The notes beneath the pieces are model-generated. The model had not been told where the DNA came from. It ran no database searches and saw only the letters and a program-made list of their open reading frames with translations. A program made the translations under genes and the position numbers. This document shows positions 18,169-27,472 of a stretch of 64,000 nucleotides of DNA, in pieces; within the stretch, counting starts at the first letter, position 1, and each line of letters starts with the position of its first letter. The stretch lies in contig MIAR01000029.1 of NCBI GenBank assembly GCA_001829185.1, positions 24,724 to 88,723 of the forward strand, in the 5' to 3' direction. This DNA comes from Spirochaetes bacterium GWB1_60_80. Lineage in GTDB: Bacteria > Spirochaetota > Spirochaetia > Treponematales > UBA12059.

Positions 18169-19596
18169 ATGTCGCTGAATTGGAAAGAAATCGATGCGGT
18201 GCTGACCGAGCTGGACCTGGTCGGCGCCCAGCTGCAGCGCATCGTTCAGCCGGCCTGGGACACCGTGGTGCTGTCCTTTTACCAGGCTAGCCACGGAGGC
18301 TCGGGCGGACGCGCTAGCCAGCTCTTGTGCTGCGTGGCGCACGGCGCTTGCCGTCTGCACGAAACCAGCTACGCCATTCCCAAGACCGTCAAGCCGCAGC
18401 GCTTCACCGAGTTGCTGCGGGCCCACGTCCGCAATGCCCGGGTCAGCAGCCTGGTACAACTGGGCAGCGAGCGCATCGTGCGTATTGGCCTGGAGCAGGG
18501 CGACGGGGCCTACTGGCTGTATTTGCGCCTGTGGTCGGGCGCCGCCAACCTCATCCTGACCCGGCCGGACGGCTTGATCGTCGATTGCCTGGCGCGCAAG
18601 CCGGCCCGCGGCGAAATTACCGGCGGCCTGTACCAGCCAGTGGCTGCCGCCGAGGCTCCCGCCAAGGACTTTGTCGTCCGCGATCTGCCGGGGGACGGCA
18701 ACTTCAACCAGCGGGTCGACCAGTACTATGCCAGCCACGGCTCGGAGCTGTCGCGCGACGCCCTACTGGTCAAGGCGCGGGCCTGGCTGCAGACTCGCCA
18801 AGCCACCCTCGACGGCCGCCTGGCCAGCCTCCAGGCCAAGGCCAAGGCTTGGGCCGACCCGGAGCGCTTCCGCGAACTGGGCGACATCCTGATGGCCAAC
18901 CTGCACCAACAACCAGTGGCCAGGCTGAGCTGCGACGACTTCTACCGCGGCGGCAGCGTCGTCATCCCGCTCGATTTATCCAAAAGCCTGGTCGACAACG
19001 CCAACCGCCTGTACGAACGGGCCAAGAAGGCGCGTTCCGGCAGCCGCGAGACGGCCGTTGAACTGGCGGCCCTGCAAACCAGCCTGGACGAACTGGCCAG
19101 CCTGCGGCTGCGCATCGAGGCGGAGGCCAACCCGCACCAGATTCGGGCCCTGTTGCTCAAGTGGCGCCAGACCCAGGTCCAAGGCGAGCGGCGCTTCCCG
19201 GGCCTGTCGGTCGAACGCAACGGCTGGCTGATATTAATCGGGCGCAGTAGCGCAGAGAACGACCAGCTGCTGAGAGGCCACGTCCGCGGCAGCGACACCT
19301 GGCTGCACGCCCGCGACCATGCCGGCGCCTACGTCTTCATCAAGGCGCGCCGCGATAAAAGCATTCCTCTGGACATCCTGCTCGACGCCGGCAGCCTGGC
19401 GCTCTACTACTCGAAGGCCCGCAAAAACGGCCAGACCGACCTGTACTACACCCAGGTCAAGTACCTGCGCCGCGCCAAGAACGGCCCCAAGGGCTTGGTC
19501 ATTCCCACCCAGGAGAAAAACCTGCACATCAAGCTGGAAGAACTACGGCTGCGCTCGCTGCGCCGGCAAATCGGCCAGGACGACGAGCCAGGCTGA
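18169..19596 (+). CDS. NFACT-domain RNA-binding protein (RqcH/FbpA-like, shortened)
   Basis: Resembles RqcH-type ribosome quality-control proteins. The N-terminus (MSLNWKEIDAVLTELDLVGA) is a diverged NFACT-N domain, residues 200-330 contain charged helices, and the C-terminal NFACT-R domain has the conserved SDTWLHARDHAGAYVFIKAR and ALYYSKARKNGQTDLYYTQV blocks. At 475 residues it is about 100 shorter than Bacillus RqcH. The DR pair that binds tRNA in RqcH is not obvious, so alanine-tailing activity is uncertain. It starts 64 bases after secA, with CGAGG eight bases before the ATG, and is probably co-transcribed. Confidence 0.8.
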   Translation: MSLNWKEIDAVLTELDLVGAQLQRIVQPAWDTVVLSFYQASHGGSGGRASQLLCCVAHGACRLHETSYAIPKTVKPQRFTELLRAHVRNARVSSLVQLGSERIVRIGLEQGDGAYWLYLRLWSGAANLILTRPDGLIVDCLARKPARGEITGGLYQPVAAAEAPAKDFVVRDLPGDGNFNQRVDQYYASHGSELSRDALLVKARAWLQTRQATLDGRLASLQAKAKAWADPERFRELGDILMANLHQQPVARLSCDDFYRGGSVVIPLDLSKSLVDNANRLYERAKKARSGSRETAVELAALQTSLDELASLRLRIEAEANPHQIRALLLKWRQTQVQGERRFPGLSVERNGWLILIGRSSAENDQLLRGHVRGSDTWLHARDHAGAYVFIKARRDKSIPLDILLDAGSLALYYSKARKNGQTDLYYTQVKYLRRAKNGPKGLVIPTQEKNLHIKLEELRLRSLRRQIGQDDEPG

Positions 19597-19671
19597 CCGG
19601 CGGCCGTCAGGACAGCCCGATCAAGGCCACCGAGGGCTGCCCGACGAGTCGCGCCGCCGCCCAACAGGCTG

Positions 19672-20838
19672 CTAGCGCTTTTCCACCAGGTACAGAAACT
19701 CGCTGACATGCAAATCCCGCCCGGCCAAGTTACGGCTGCCGCGAAAGGCGTTATATCTTATTTCCATTACCTCAACCCGGCCGACTGTTTCCAGTAACCT
19801 CAGCATCTCCGGTCGCTTGATGAAGCCGTCCGAGTTGAACGACACCAGCAGGTACTTGGCCGGCAGGTCGGCCACCAGCCGGGCCAGGGCCTGGCGAGAG
19901 GCCTGCGGCCGGTTGTAGTCCGAGCGCCGCCAGTCGTCCGGGATGCCCGACACCCGGCTGATGGTAGCCGGCCGCCGGTAGCTCGTCAGCAGGTTGAGCA
20001 TGAAGTAGTTGGAGCCGTAGGGATGCTGATTGTAGGGCGGATCGAGGTAGGCCAGGTCCAGTTCCGGCAGGCTTGAGGCCAACTGGTTGGCATCGAGCTG
20101 GTGCAGCGACAGCGCACAGTCGTGGCGGCTGAAAAGCGGAAACGGCAGCTTGACGCGGCCGGTGATACGCCCCAGGGCGTCGCCCTGGGCGCCGCCGAAC
20201 TGGCCGACGCCGGAGTGTTTATTCTTGTAAAAGCCCTTGAAAACGCCGGCGGTGTTGGCGTGGATCGAGGCCTCGGACAACAGCGGCCCCAGGAAGAACG
20301 GCTGCAGCTCCGGCGACAGTTCGGCGATGTACTGCCGGGCGCTGTCCAGGAAGGCGGCATTCTCCACCGTGTAGAACACCCGCTCGCCGGCGATGATCGC
20401 CCGGTCATCGGCCGGCGCGTACAGCTCGCGGATGAAGCCGGGACGGCGGCTGTCGGCGGCCAGCCGCTCCAGCAGGCCGCGATGGGCGTCCGCCAGGCGG
20501 TTCAAGTCAAGGCTGCCGCGATTGGCCAGATAGCAGCGGTTGACGACCGCGGCGTAGTCTTCCAGGTCGTTGACCACCAATAGCTCGGCGAAACGCTTGC
20601 AATAGCGGGAGACCGCGCCGGAACCCGAGAAAACGTCGGCCAGGCGCAACTTGGGTCTATTCAGACGCCTGGCCACCTTGTCCAGGGCCTGGCCGATGAA
20701 CCCGAGCAGCCGCCGCTTGTTGCCAATATAAGTTATCAATTGTTGTGACAGGAAAGTATCGTCCTCGGCCGTGGATTCCGGAAAGAGGGCGGCGCCGGTG
20801 TCGGCCGCCGCCGTCCCAGGGTATTTTAGGCTGTCCAT
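19672..20838 (-). CDS. D12-class N6-adenine DNA methyltransferase, orphan
   Basis: 388-residue adenine methyltransferase. It has motif X-like TYIGNKRRLLGFIGQAL, SAM-binding motif I LADVFSGSGAVSRYCKRF (about residue 67) and catalytic motif IV LAYLDPPYNQHPYGSNYF (about 260), in the order of the D12 or alpha class. SFNSDGFIKRPEMLRLL near the C-terminus fits the family's end. No restriction endonuclease is adjacent. It begins 21 bases after clpC and so belongs to the mcsA-mcsB-clpC transcript. Recognition sequence cannot be read from the protein. The TAG stop is followed by CAGCCTGTTG, one mismatch from the family A element end. Confidence 0.85.
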   Translation of the reverse strand: MDSLKYPGTAAADTGAALFPESTAEDDTFLSQQLITYIGNKRRLLGFIGQALDKVARRLNRPKLRLADVFSGSGAVSRYCKRFAELLVVNDLEDYAAVVNRCYLANRGSLDLNRLADAHRGLLERLAADSRRPGFIRELYAPADDRAIIAGERVFYTVENAAFLDSARQYIAELSPELQPFFLGPLLSEASIHANTAGVFKGFYKNKHSGVGQFGGAQGDALGRITGRVKLPFPLFSRHDCALSLHQLDANQLASSLPELDLAYLDPPYNQHPYGSNYFMLNLLTSYRRPATISRVSGIPDDWRRSDYNRPQASRQALARLVADLPAKYLLVSFNSDGFIKRPEMLRLLETVGRVEVMEIRYNAFRGSRNLAGRDLHVSEFLYLVEKR

Positions 20839-20859
20839 CCGGCGCGCTTCGACGGCGGC

Positions 20860-23370
20860 TCAGCCGCCTCTGGCTCCGGCCACGGCTTCCGGCTTGAGCC
20901 GGCTCGGCAATTGCACCTTGAGTTGCAGCTCTTCGGCCTTGCAGCGGATGCGTACCACCGCTCCGGCCGGGCACTCGCCGTTGATGATACTGATGGCCAC
21001 CGGATCCTCGATGGACCGGGTGATCAGGCGGCGCAGCGGGCGGGCGCCATAGACCGTGTCGTAGCCATGCTCCACCAGCCAGTCGATGGCCTTGGCATCC
21101 AGGTCCAGCGAAATGCCCTTCTCCGCCAGGCGCAGGCGTAGCCCGTCCAGTTCCAGGTCCAGGATGGCCGTTACCTGCTTACGGTCCAGGGGATGAAAAA
21201 CCACCACCTCGTCCACCCGGTTGATGAACTCGGGATTGAACAGTCGCTTGAGCTCGGCCAAAGCGGCGGCCTCGATCGTCTTGAAATCGAAACGCTGGTC
21301 GCCGGAGGTAAAGCCCAGACGGTTGCCGCGGGCGATGTCACGCGTGCCGGCGTTGCTGGTCATGATGATGACGCAATTGCGGAACGATACGGTATGCCCA
21401 AGGTTGTCGCGCAGTTCGCCTTCCTCGAGTAGCTGCAAAAGCAGGTTGAAGACGTCGGGATGGGCCTTCTCGATCTCGTCGAACAACACCACGCTATATG
21501 GCTTGCGGCGGATGCGTTCGGTCAGCATGCCGCCTTGGTCGTAGCCGACGTAGCCGGGCGGAGCGCCGACCAGCCGGGCGGCGTTGTGCTTTTCCATGAA
21601 ATCGCTCATGTCGATGCGGAACAGGGCATCCTGGCTGCCGAAGAGATTCTCGGCCAGGGTCTTGGCCAGGAGGGTCTTGCCGACGCCGGTCGGTCCCAGG
21701 AAAATGAAGGACCCCAGCGGCCGGCGCGGGTCGGCGATGCCGGCGCGCGAGCGGCGGACCGCCGAAGCCAGGCGGGCGATGGCCACGTCCTGCCCGACCA
21801 CCCGCTTGTGCAGGGCCAACTCCAGGTTGACCAGCCGGTTGGTTTCACCCTCGTCAACGCGGTCCAGCGGGATGCCGGTAATCTCGGATACTACCGCCCG
21901 CACATCTTCGTAACCGACCACGGCCGCACCCTTGCCGGCGTCGGCCAGCTGACGTTGGCGCAGGCTTTCCAGCTCGCCGCGCAGGGTGCGCACCCGGTCG
22001 CGCACGTCGGCCGCCCGCTCGTAATTCTGGCTGGACACCAGCGACAACTTCTCTTCGGTCAGGCGGCGAATCTCATCCTCGATGACGCTCAGCTCCGGCA
22101 CCAGGGCCACCTGGGCGATCTTCTTGCGGGCGCCGGCTTCGTCGAGCACGTCGATGGCCTTGTCGGGCATGGCGCGCTCGCTGATGTAGCGCTGGGCGTA
22201 CACCGCGCAGGCCCGGACGGCCTCGGCCGAATACTGCACGCCGTGGTATTTCTGGTAGCGATCCTTGATGCCATTGAGGATGGTGATGGTCTCGGCCAGG
22301 TCCGGCTCTTCCACCAGGACGGTCTGGAAGCGGCGTTCCAGCGCCGTGTCCTTCTCAAAGAAGCGCCGGTACTCGTCCAGGGTGGTAGCGCCGATGCACT
22401 GCAGCTCGCCGCGCGACAAGGCCGGCTTGAGCATGTTCGAGGCGTCAATGGTGCCCTCGGCGCTGCCGGCGCCGATCAGGGTGTGCAGCTCGTCGATAAA
22501 CAGGATGATATTGCCGGCGTGCTGGATTTCCTTCATGATGCGCTTCAGACGCTCTTCAAACTCGCCGCGGTACTTGGTGCCGGCCACGATCGAGGCCATG
22601 TCCAGGGTCACCAGGCGCTTGTTCTGCAAGCCTTCGGGAACGTCGGCCCGGGCGATGCGCAGGGCCAGACCCTCGACGATGGCCGTCTTGCCGACACCCG
22701 GATCGCCGATCAGTACCGGGTTGTTCTTGGTGCGGCGCGACAGCACCCGTACCAGGCGGGAGGTTTCGCGCTCGCGGCCCAGTACCGGATCGAGCTTGTC
22801 CTCCCGGGCGCGCGCCGTCAGGTCGCGGGAATGCTCGTCCAGCATCGGCGTGCTGACCGACGCCGATGCCTTGCGCGCGCTCGGCGCCGCCTCGGCGGCC
22901 GACCGGTGCTGAACGGTCTTGCTGCCGGGTTGGGGAGCGATTACCATGCGCAGGGCGGCGCACAGATGGTCGTAGTTGATATTGTAGCGGCCCAGGAAAC
23001 TCTCGAAGACCGACGTCGCCTCGCGGGCAGCCGCCAACAGCAGATGCTCCGTGCCGATGTATTCGCCGTTCATGAGGCGGGCTTCCTCGGCCGCCGTCTC
23101 CAGCATGCTCTTCAGCCGCCGCGACAAGGGCGCGTCGCCGAGCAGGAAACCGCTCTTCCGGCCCATGGCGGCGCGTTCCAGCTCGATCTTGAGCTCGGCC
23201 AGGTCCATCTTGAGCGATTGCATCAAATTGAAGCCATTGCCCTCGGCCGCCCGCAATAAGGCCAAAAGGACGTGCTCCGGGTTCAATTCGCTGGAATGAA
23301 ACTGACGGGCTTCTTCCTGGGCCAACGTGGTGAGGATGTATTGGGCCCGCTTGGTCAATCCTTTAAACAT
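20860..23370 (-). CDS. clpC: ClpC-type AAA+ unfoldase
   Basis: Hsp100 unfoldase that feeds ClpP. The 836 residues include a double Clp N-domain ([36 protein letters not shown]), NBD1 with [13 protein letters not shown] and Walker [20 protein letters not shown], a short middle domain with a UVR-type segment ([17 protein letters not shown]), NBD2 with [17 protein letters not shown] and [20 protein letters not shown], and the C-terminal domain ([11 protein letters not shown]). The middle-domain UVR motif separates ClpC from ClpA and ClpB. The ATG overlaps the upstream mcsB-like stop by eight bases. No clpP is in the window. Confidence 0.94.
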   Translation of the reverse strand: MFKGLTKRAQYILTTLAQEEARQFHSSELNPEHVLLALLRAAEGNGFNLMQSLKMDLAELKIELERAAMGRKSGFLLGDAPLSRRLKSMLETAAEEARLMNGEYIGTEHLLLAAAREATSVFESFLGRYNINYDHLCAALRMVIAPQPGSKTVQHRSAAEAAPSARKASASVSTPMLDEHSRDLTARAREDKLDPVLGRERETSRLVRVLSRRTKNNPVLIGDPGVGKTAIVEGLALRIARADVPEGLQNKRLVTLDMASIVAGTKYRGEFEERLKRIMKEIQHAGNIILFIDELHTLIGAGSAEGTIDASNMLKPALSRGELQCIGATTLDEYRRFFEKDTALERRFQTVLVEEPDLAETITILNGIKDRYQKYHGVQYSAEAVRACAVYAQRYISERAMPDKAIDVLDEAGARKKIAQVALVPELSVIEDEIRRLTEEKLSLVSSQNYERAADVRDRVRTLRGELESLRQRQLADAGKGAAVVGYEDVRAVVSEITGIPLDRVDEGETNRLVNLELALHKRVVGQDVAIARLASAVRRSRAGIADPRRPLGSFIFLGPTGVGKTLLAKTLAENLFGSQDALFRIDMSDFMEKHNAARLVGAPPGYVGYDQGGMLTERIRRKPYSVVLFDEIEKAHPDVFNLLLQLLEEGELRDNLGHTVSFRNCVIIMTSNAGTRDIARGNRLGFTSGDQRFDFKTIEAAALAELKRLFNPEFINRVDEVVVFHPLDRKQVTAILDLELDGLRLRLAEKGISLDLDAKAIDWLVEHGYDTVYGARPLRRLITRSIEDPVAISIINGECPAGAVVRIRCKAEELQLKVQLPSRLKPEAVAGARGG

Positions 23371-24400
23371 CGGCTTCCCTCTCTGTAAAAACCAGGCTGG
23401 CCGTCCGCCGGCGCAGCAGCTCGGCGCGCGCCGCGTAATCCGGTCGGCGCTCGTCGCCCACCGCCCGCCGGACACTGTACCACAGTTCGGTGACGGCTGC
23501 CAAATCCAGGCCGGCCAGGACGCCGGTGGCCACGCCCAGCCGGATGCCGGATACGATGTCGGCCGACTCGTCCCAACTGACGGTATGGGCCATCCGCGCC
23601 TTGCCGGCGGCTCGGCCGATGACGTCGAGAATTTCCCAGGGGCTGCGCTCCAGCAATTCCTGGCGGCTGGAGCGCTCGTAGGCGGCCAAAGCGCCAGCCG
23701 CACGCCGCAGCCGCTCCAGGGCGGTGGCCTCCGATTCGCCAAACAGCGGCGGCAGCGACAGCTCGTAGAGCGAACCAGCTGGTCCCCGCCCGCCGCCGTA
23801 TAGCCCGCCCAGCCGGAACCCGGCGTCCATGGCCTGCTTGAGCGCCACCTCGATGAAACCGCCCAGCTCCAAGGCCGGCAGGTGTAGCGCCAGCGAAGCG
23901 CTCAAGCCGCTGCCCAGATGATCCACCCGGCTGCTCAAGTAGCCGAAATCGTGGTCGAAGGCCCAAGGCGCCAAGCTGTTCATGGCATCGTCAATGGCAA
24001 ACAGTAGCGCGCAGCCTTCCGTCAGGGCCAAACCATGGTATTGAGCCATCAGGCTAATGTGCTCATGCTGCATAAAAAGAGCCCAGACCGGCTTGTCGGC
24101 GTGCAGCGCCAGGTAACGATCTTCGTCCACCAAATAGGCGCGCGGCACCAATTCCCGGTCGACCAGGGCGGCCCGCCGTTCCGGCGGCAGTTCGCCTACC
24201 CGCCACGGCTGCAGGCCGCCAGCCAGCAAGGCCGGCTCCAGCGCGGTCTGCGCGGCGGCTCGGTCAGCGTCCGACAAGCGGCCAGGGTACGGGAAGGCCG
24301 CCAGATTGCGCTCCAGTGCCACCCTGGAGCGAACCACGACATCGAAATCCGGATTCCGGCAAGCCTGGAGGGGCTGGCCGGCCGCGCCTTCAGCGCTCAT
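23363..24400 (-). CDS. McsB-like protein, phosphagen-kinase fold with degenerate active site
   Basis: Position between mcsA-like and clpC, and residual motifs, mark it as an McsB homologue (protein-arginine kinase family). Conserved scaffold elements include VVVRSRVALERNLAAFPYPG (residues 21-40), HDFGYLSSR (150-158) and SASLALHLPALELGG. The family's core residues are altered: the NEEDH loop reads MQHEH (110-114), the SCPTNxGTGLRAS segment reads SSRVDHLGSGLSAS with the cysteine replaced by arginine, and RGxYGEG reads GGLYGGG. Arginine kinase activity is therefore doubtful; an adaptor or regulatory role is more likely. 345 residues, close to normal length. Start ATG overlaps the upstream stop (ATGA). 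Confidence 0.78.
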   Translation of the reverse strand: MSAEGAAGQPLQACRNPDFDVVVRSRVALERNLAAFPYPGRLSDADRAAAQTALEPALLAGGLQPWRVGELPPERRAALVDRELVPRAYLVDEDRYLALHADKPVWALFMQHEHISLMAQYHGLALTEGCALLFAIDDAMNSLAPWAFDHDFGYLSSRVDHLGSGLSASLALHLPALELGGFIEVALKQAMDAGFRLGGLYGGGRGPAGSLYELSLPPLFGESEATALERLRRAAGALAAYERSSRQELLERSPWEILDVIGRAAGKARMAHTVSWDESADIVSGIRLGVATGVLAGLDLAAVTELWYSVRRAVGDERRPDYAARAELLRRRTASLVFTEREADV

Positions 24401-24693
24401 CGCCCTCTCCCGTCCGCGGCCAACTTGAGTTGTTCGCGGATCTTGATGGCGGCCTCGAAATCATCGCGCGCCAGGGCCGCGGCCAGGGCCTGGTACTGCC
24501 CAGCCTGATCCGCCAGGCCGCCGGCGGCCGGGGTGCGACCGGCGTACAAGCCGCGTCGTCCGAGTCGGCGCTGCATCAGGAAGAGTTCTGTCCTGAAGCT
24601 AGCGACGCAGGCCGCGCACCCCAAAGTACCGGTCCGGCGTAAATCCTCTATTGTCATGCCGCAGCGTGAACACTGCGCGGCGCCTTTGAACAT
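24397..24693 (-). CDS. McsA-like zinc/UVR-motif protein (98 aa)
   Basis: Short McsA homologue. The N-terminus has two CxxC pairs (CSRCG and CAAC, 15 residues between), about half the zinc sites of typical McsA, and the C-terminus has a UVR motif (YQALAAALARDDFEAAIKIR). In other bacteria McsA activates McsB and binds ClpC. ATG 24693 is preceded by GGGGGAG three bases upstream; the longer open frame upstream lacks support. It is the first gene of mcsA-mcsB-clpC-methyltransferase. No ctsR repressor gene precedes it. Confidence 0.78.
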   Translation of the reverse strand: MFKGAAQCSRCGMTIEDLRRTGTLGCAACVASFRTELFLMQRRLGRRGLYAGRTPAAGGLADQAGQYQALAAALARDDFEAAIKIREQLKLAADGRGR

Positions 24694-24892
24694 CGCTCCC
24701 CCGCGGGAATGGTCGCCCTGCCATCGCTTAAAGCCTAAAAACCATCCGTTTTCAGTATAACGCTTTTCCGTCAATTGTAAAAGCCACAGGTCCAAGTGAA
24801 GATACGGTAGTTTATTAAATATAATTTGATCGAATAAACCCAGCCACGCCCTTGCCGGCCGACCCAACAATCTGTTATTTTATAGCGACTAG

Positions 24893-24920
24893 CCGGAGAC
24901 CGGTAACCTGTAGTCTCCGG
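24893..24920. promoter_or_regulatory. Hairpin in the leader of the ABC-importer operon
   Basis: Perfect 8-bp stem CCGGAGAC / GTCTCCGG with a 12-base loop, 24 bases before the start codon of the substrate-binding protein. It could be a binding site or a leader structure. No known riboswitch consensus fits, including TPP. The 150 bases upstream are A+T-rich, contain TTGCCG-17-TTATTT (24852-24880) as a possible promoter, and hold no gene. Confidence 0.4.
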
Positions 24921-24944
24921 TCCAGCCCGCTGAAAGGACTCCCC

Positions 24945-25952
24945 ATGAAACGATGTTTTGTCATCCTGGCCTGCCTGGCGCTTGGCACCAGCGCCCTGAC
25001 CGCCTTTGGCGATAAAGCCCCCAGCCAGACGCTTCTACCCGAGACCGAAGCCAGCCTGCCGCGGCGCCAGATTCAGGTTGGCGCCCTCAAAGGCCCCACC
25101 GGCCTGGGGATGATTTACCTGTTTGAGGAGCAGCCGCTGCTGGCTGCCAATACCAGCGCGGTCTATCAGGCCGTGGCCGCGGCCGACATCATGACCGCCA
25201 AGCTGCTGTCCGGCGAGCTCGACGTGGCGGTGCTGCCGGTCAACCTGGCCGCCAAACTCTACAACAGCGGCCTGGATTACCAGGCGGTGGCCGTGGTCGG
25301 CAACGGCATGGTTCAGGTGCTGACCCTAGATCCCGCCATCGGCAGCCTGGCCGACCTGGCGGGCAAAACCGTCTATGTGGCCGGCCAGTCGGCTACGCCC
25401 GATTTCCTGATGCGCAGCCTGATCCGGCATTACGCGCTGGAAGGCATCAACTTGAGCTACCAGTTGCCCATTCCGGAGATCGCCGCCAGCCTGGTGGCCG
25501 GCCGCATCGAGCACGCCGTCCTGCCGGAGCCCTTCGTCACCATGGCCCTGAACGGAAACCCCAGCCTGCGCGTCGCCTTCGACCTGGGGCGGCTGTGGAC
25601 CGAATTCAGCGGCATGGCCGACTACCCGATGAGCGTCCTGGTTATCCGGCGCAGCCTGCTGACCGAGCGGCCGGCCGCGATGCAGGCCCTGGTGGCGGCC
25701 TACCGCCGCTCCATCGAGCGGGCCCGCGCCAACCCGGCCGAGGCCGGCGCTTTAGTCCAGAAACATGAACTGGGCCTGACGGCCGCCGTGGCCAGCGCCG
25801 CCATCCCGCGCAGTCAATTAGTCTTCATTGACGCCCAGGCGGCCCGACCGCAGATCGAGAGCCTGCTCCGCCTCTTCCTGGAGGCCGCGCCGGCCTCCAT
25901 CGGCGGCGCCCTGCCCAACGACGGCTTCTACGCGCCGCCGGCCACGCCCTGA
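24945..25952 (+). CDS. ABC transporter periplasmic substrate-binding protein (TauA/SsuA/NMT1-like)
   Basis: Exported binding protein of the nitrate/sulfonate/taurine/thiamine-precursor superfamily, 335 residues. A signal peptide (MKRCFVILACLALGTSALTA) with cleavage near AFG is followed by VGALKGPTGLGMIYLFEEQ, ADIMTAKLLSGELDVAVLPV, LAGKTVYVAGQSATPDFLM and EHAVLPEPFVTMAL, the order typical for these proteins. The start at ATG 24945 has AAAGGA eight bases upstream. The permease follows after three bases. The substrate cannot be deduced from sequence; sulfonates, bicarbonate or a thiamine precursor are all possible. Confidence 0.85.
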   Translation: MKRCFVILACLALGTSALTAFGDKAPSQTLLPETEASLPRRQIQVGALKGPTGLGMIYLFEEQPLLAANTSAVYQAVAAADIMTAKLLSGELDVAVLPVNLAAKLYNSGLDYQAVAVVGNGMVQVLTLDPAIGSLADLAGKTVYVAGQSATPDFLMRSLIRHYALEGINLSYQLPIPEIAASLVAGRIEHAVLPEPFVTMALNGNPSLRVAFDLGRLWTEFSGMADYPMSVLVIRRSLLTERPAAMQALVAAYRRSIERARANPAEAGALVQKHELGLTAAVASAAIPRSQLVFIDAQAARPQIESLLRLFLEAAPASIGGALPNDGFYAPPATP

Positions 25953-25955
25953 GCG

Positions 25956-26765
25956 ATGGCGCTTGAAACCCAGCCGCCGGCCAGACAGTCAGTACCCGGC
26001 CGACGGCTGCCCGCCGCCGCCCGGCGGGCCGGCGACTTGATCCTGGCCTCGGCCGTCCTGTTAACACTCTGGAAGCTGGGTGCCCTGGCGGTTGGCAAGG
26101 CCATCATCTTGCCAGCGCCGGAACAGGTGGCGGCCAAATTCGGCGAGCTCTTAGGCGACGCCCGCTTCTACCGGGCCGTCGGCGCCACCGCCCTGCGGGG
26201 CCTGTCGGCCTTCGGCCTTGCCATGATCCTAGGTAGCCTTTCAGGCTTCCTGGCCGGCCTGTCGCGGCGCTTTGAAGGGCTGCTGGCGCCGGCCCTCTTG
26301 GTCATCCGGGCCACGCCGGTGCTGGCCATCATCCTGCTAGCCCTGATCTGGTTCCCGGCCGGCTTCGTGCCGGTCTTCTCGGCCGTGATCATGGCCGTCC
26401 CAATCGTCAGCGCCGAAGTCTCGGCCGCCGTCCGCTCGGTCGATCCCAAGCTGGTCGAGATGGCCCGGCTGTTTCGGGCCAGCCCGGCGCGCATCAACCT
26501 GGAAGTGCGGCTGCCGTCGGCCCTGCCCCATTTCTTGGCCGCCAGCCGCAACGCCCTGGGGCTGGCCTGGAAGGTGGTGGTGGCCGGCGAAGTCATGAGC
26601 CAGCCGCCGGAAGCCATCGGCAGCGGCATGCAAGCCGCCCGGGTGATGCTGGAAACCACCGAAGTCTTTGCCTGGGCGGCCGCCGGCATCCTGCTCTGCG
26701 CCCTCAGCGACGGGCTGTTCGACCTGATACTCCAAACCTACAACCGCCAGCGGAGGCCGGACTGA
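25956..26765 (+). CDS. ABC transporter permease (TauC/SsuC type)
   Basis: Inner-membrane permease of 269 residues with about six helices. The first helix is LILASAVLLTLWKLGALAVG; LGDARFYRAVGATALRGLSA starts the MetI-like domain; and the coupling-helix EAA loop reads ARLFRASPARINLEVRLPSA. It has a proline-rich basic N-terminal extension. It stops at TGATG, overlapping the ATPase start by one base, so the two are coupled. Confidence 0.88.
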   Translation: MALETQPPARQSVPGRRLPAAARRAGDLILASAVLLTLWKLGALAVGKAIILPAPEQVAAKFGELLGDARFYRAVGATALRGLSAFGLAMILGSLSGFLAGLSRRFEGLLAPALLVIRATPVLAIILLALIWFPAGFVPVFSAVIMAVPIVSAEVSAAVRSVDPKLVEMARLFRASPARINLEVRLPSALPHFLAASRNALGLAWKVVVAGEVMSQPPEAIGSGMQAARVMLETTEVFAWAAAGILLCALSDGLFDLILQTYNRQRRPD

Positions 26766-27472
26766 TGTACCATATTGCGCAGCTAACCAAAAGCTACGGC
26801 CCACGGCTGGTCTTGGACGGTCTGAACCTGGCCATCGCCCCGCAAGCCATCAACGTCATACTAGGACCCTCCGGCTGCGGCAAAACGACCCTGCTCAACA
26901 TCCTGGCCGGCCTGGACAATGATTACCAGGGAACGGTCGGCGCACTGAGCGCGCTGAGCGCCAGCTACGTCTTTCAGGAAGACCGCCTGCTGCCCTGGCG
27001 TAGCGCCCTCGACAACGTCGCCTTCGCCTTGCTGGCCTTCATGGAAGCGCCGGCCGCGCGAGCCAAGGCCACCGGAGCGCTGGAAGGCCTGGGCCTGGCC
27101 GCTTTCCAGCACCACTATCCGGCCACCCTATCCGGCGGCATGCGGCGGCGGGTCGCCCTGGCCAGAGCCTTCGCCTGTCCTGGCCAGCTGATGCTGCTCG
27201 ACGAACCGTTCGGCGCCTTGGACCTAAAGACCCGGATCGCCGTCATGGACAGCTTCTTGGAACTCCATCAAGGCGACTGCCGCACTACCGTACTGGTGAC
27301 GCACGAGGTCCGCGAGGCGATTTATCTGGCTGATTCGGTGCTAACCTTATCGGGCGCGCCGGCCCAGGCACGCGACCGCTTCCCGGTTCAGCTGGATCGC
27401 GCCGGCCGCAGTTTTGCCAGTCCGCAGTCCGCCGCCCTGGAAGCGGCCCTCTACGCCTCGATCCTGGCTTGA
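26765..27472 (+). CDS. ABC transporter ATP-binding protein (TauB/SsuB type)
   Basis: Cytoplasmic ATPase of the importer, 235 residues. It has Walker A GPSGCGKTTLLNILAG, Q-loop VFQEDRLLPWRSALDNV, signature LSGGMRRRVALARAF, Walker B LMLLDEPFGALD and the switch histidine in VLVTHEVREAIYLAD. The motif set is standard for nitrate/sulfonate importers. Its last 22 bases overlap the end of the convergent histidine-kinase gene. Confidence 0.93.
   Translation: MYHIAQLTKSYGPRLVLDGLNLAIAPQAINVILGPSGCGKTTLLNILAGLDNDYQGTVGALSALSASYVFQEDRLLPWRSALDNVAFALLAFMEAPAARAKATGALEGLGLAAFQHHYPATLSGGMRRRVALARAFACPGQLMLLDEPFGALDLKTRIAVMDSFLELHQGDCRTTVLVTHEVREAIYLADSVLTLSGAPAQARDRFPVQLDRAGRSFASPQSAALEAALYASILA

Noticed and set aside
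21460..23259. 600-codon plus-strand frame antisense to clpC
   Set aside because: Low-complexity His/Gln/Gly-rich shadow of the ClpC codons; no ribosome-binding site or family.
24893..24944. TPP riboswitch before the NMT1/TauA-like importer
   Set aside because: The CUGAGA and ACCUGAUCUGG consensus blocks are absent; only a simple hairpin is present.
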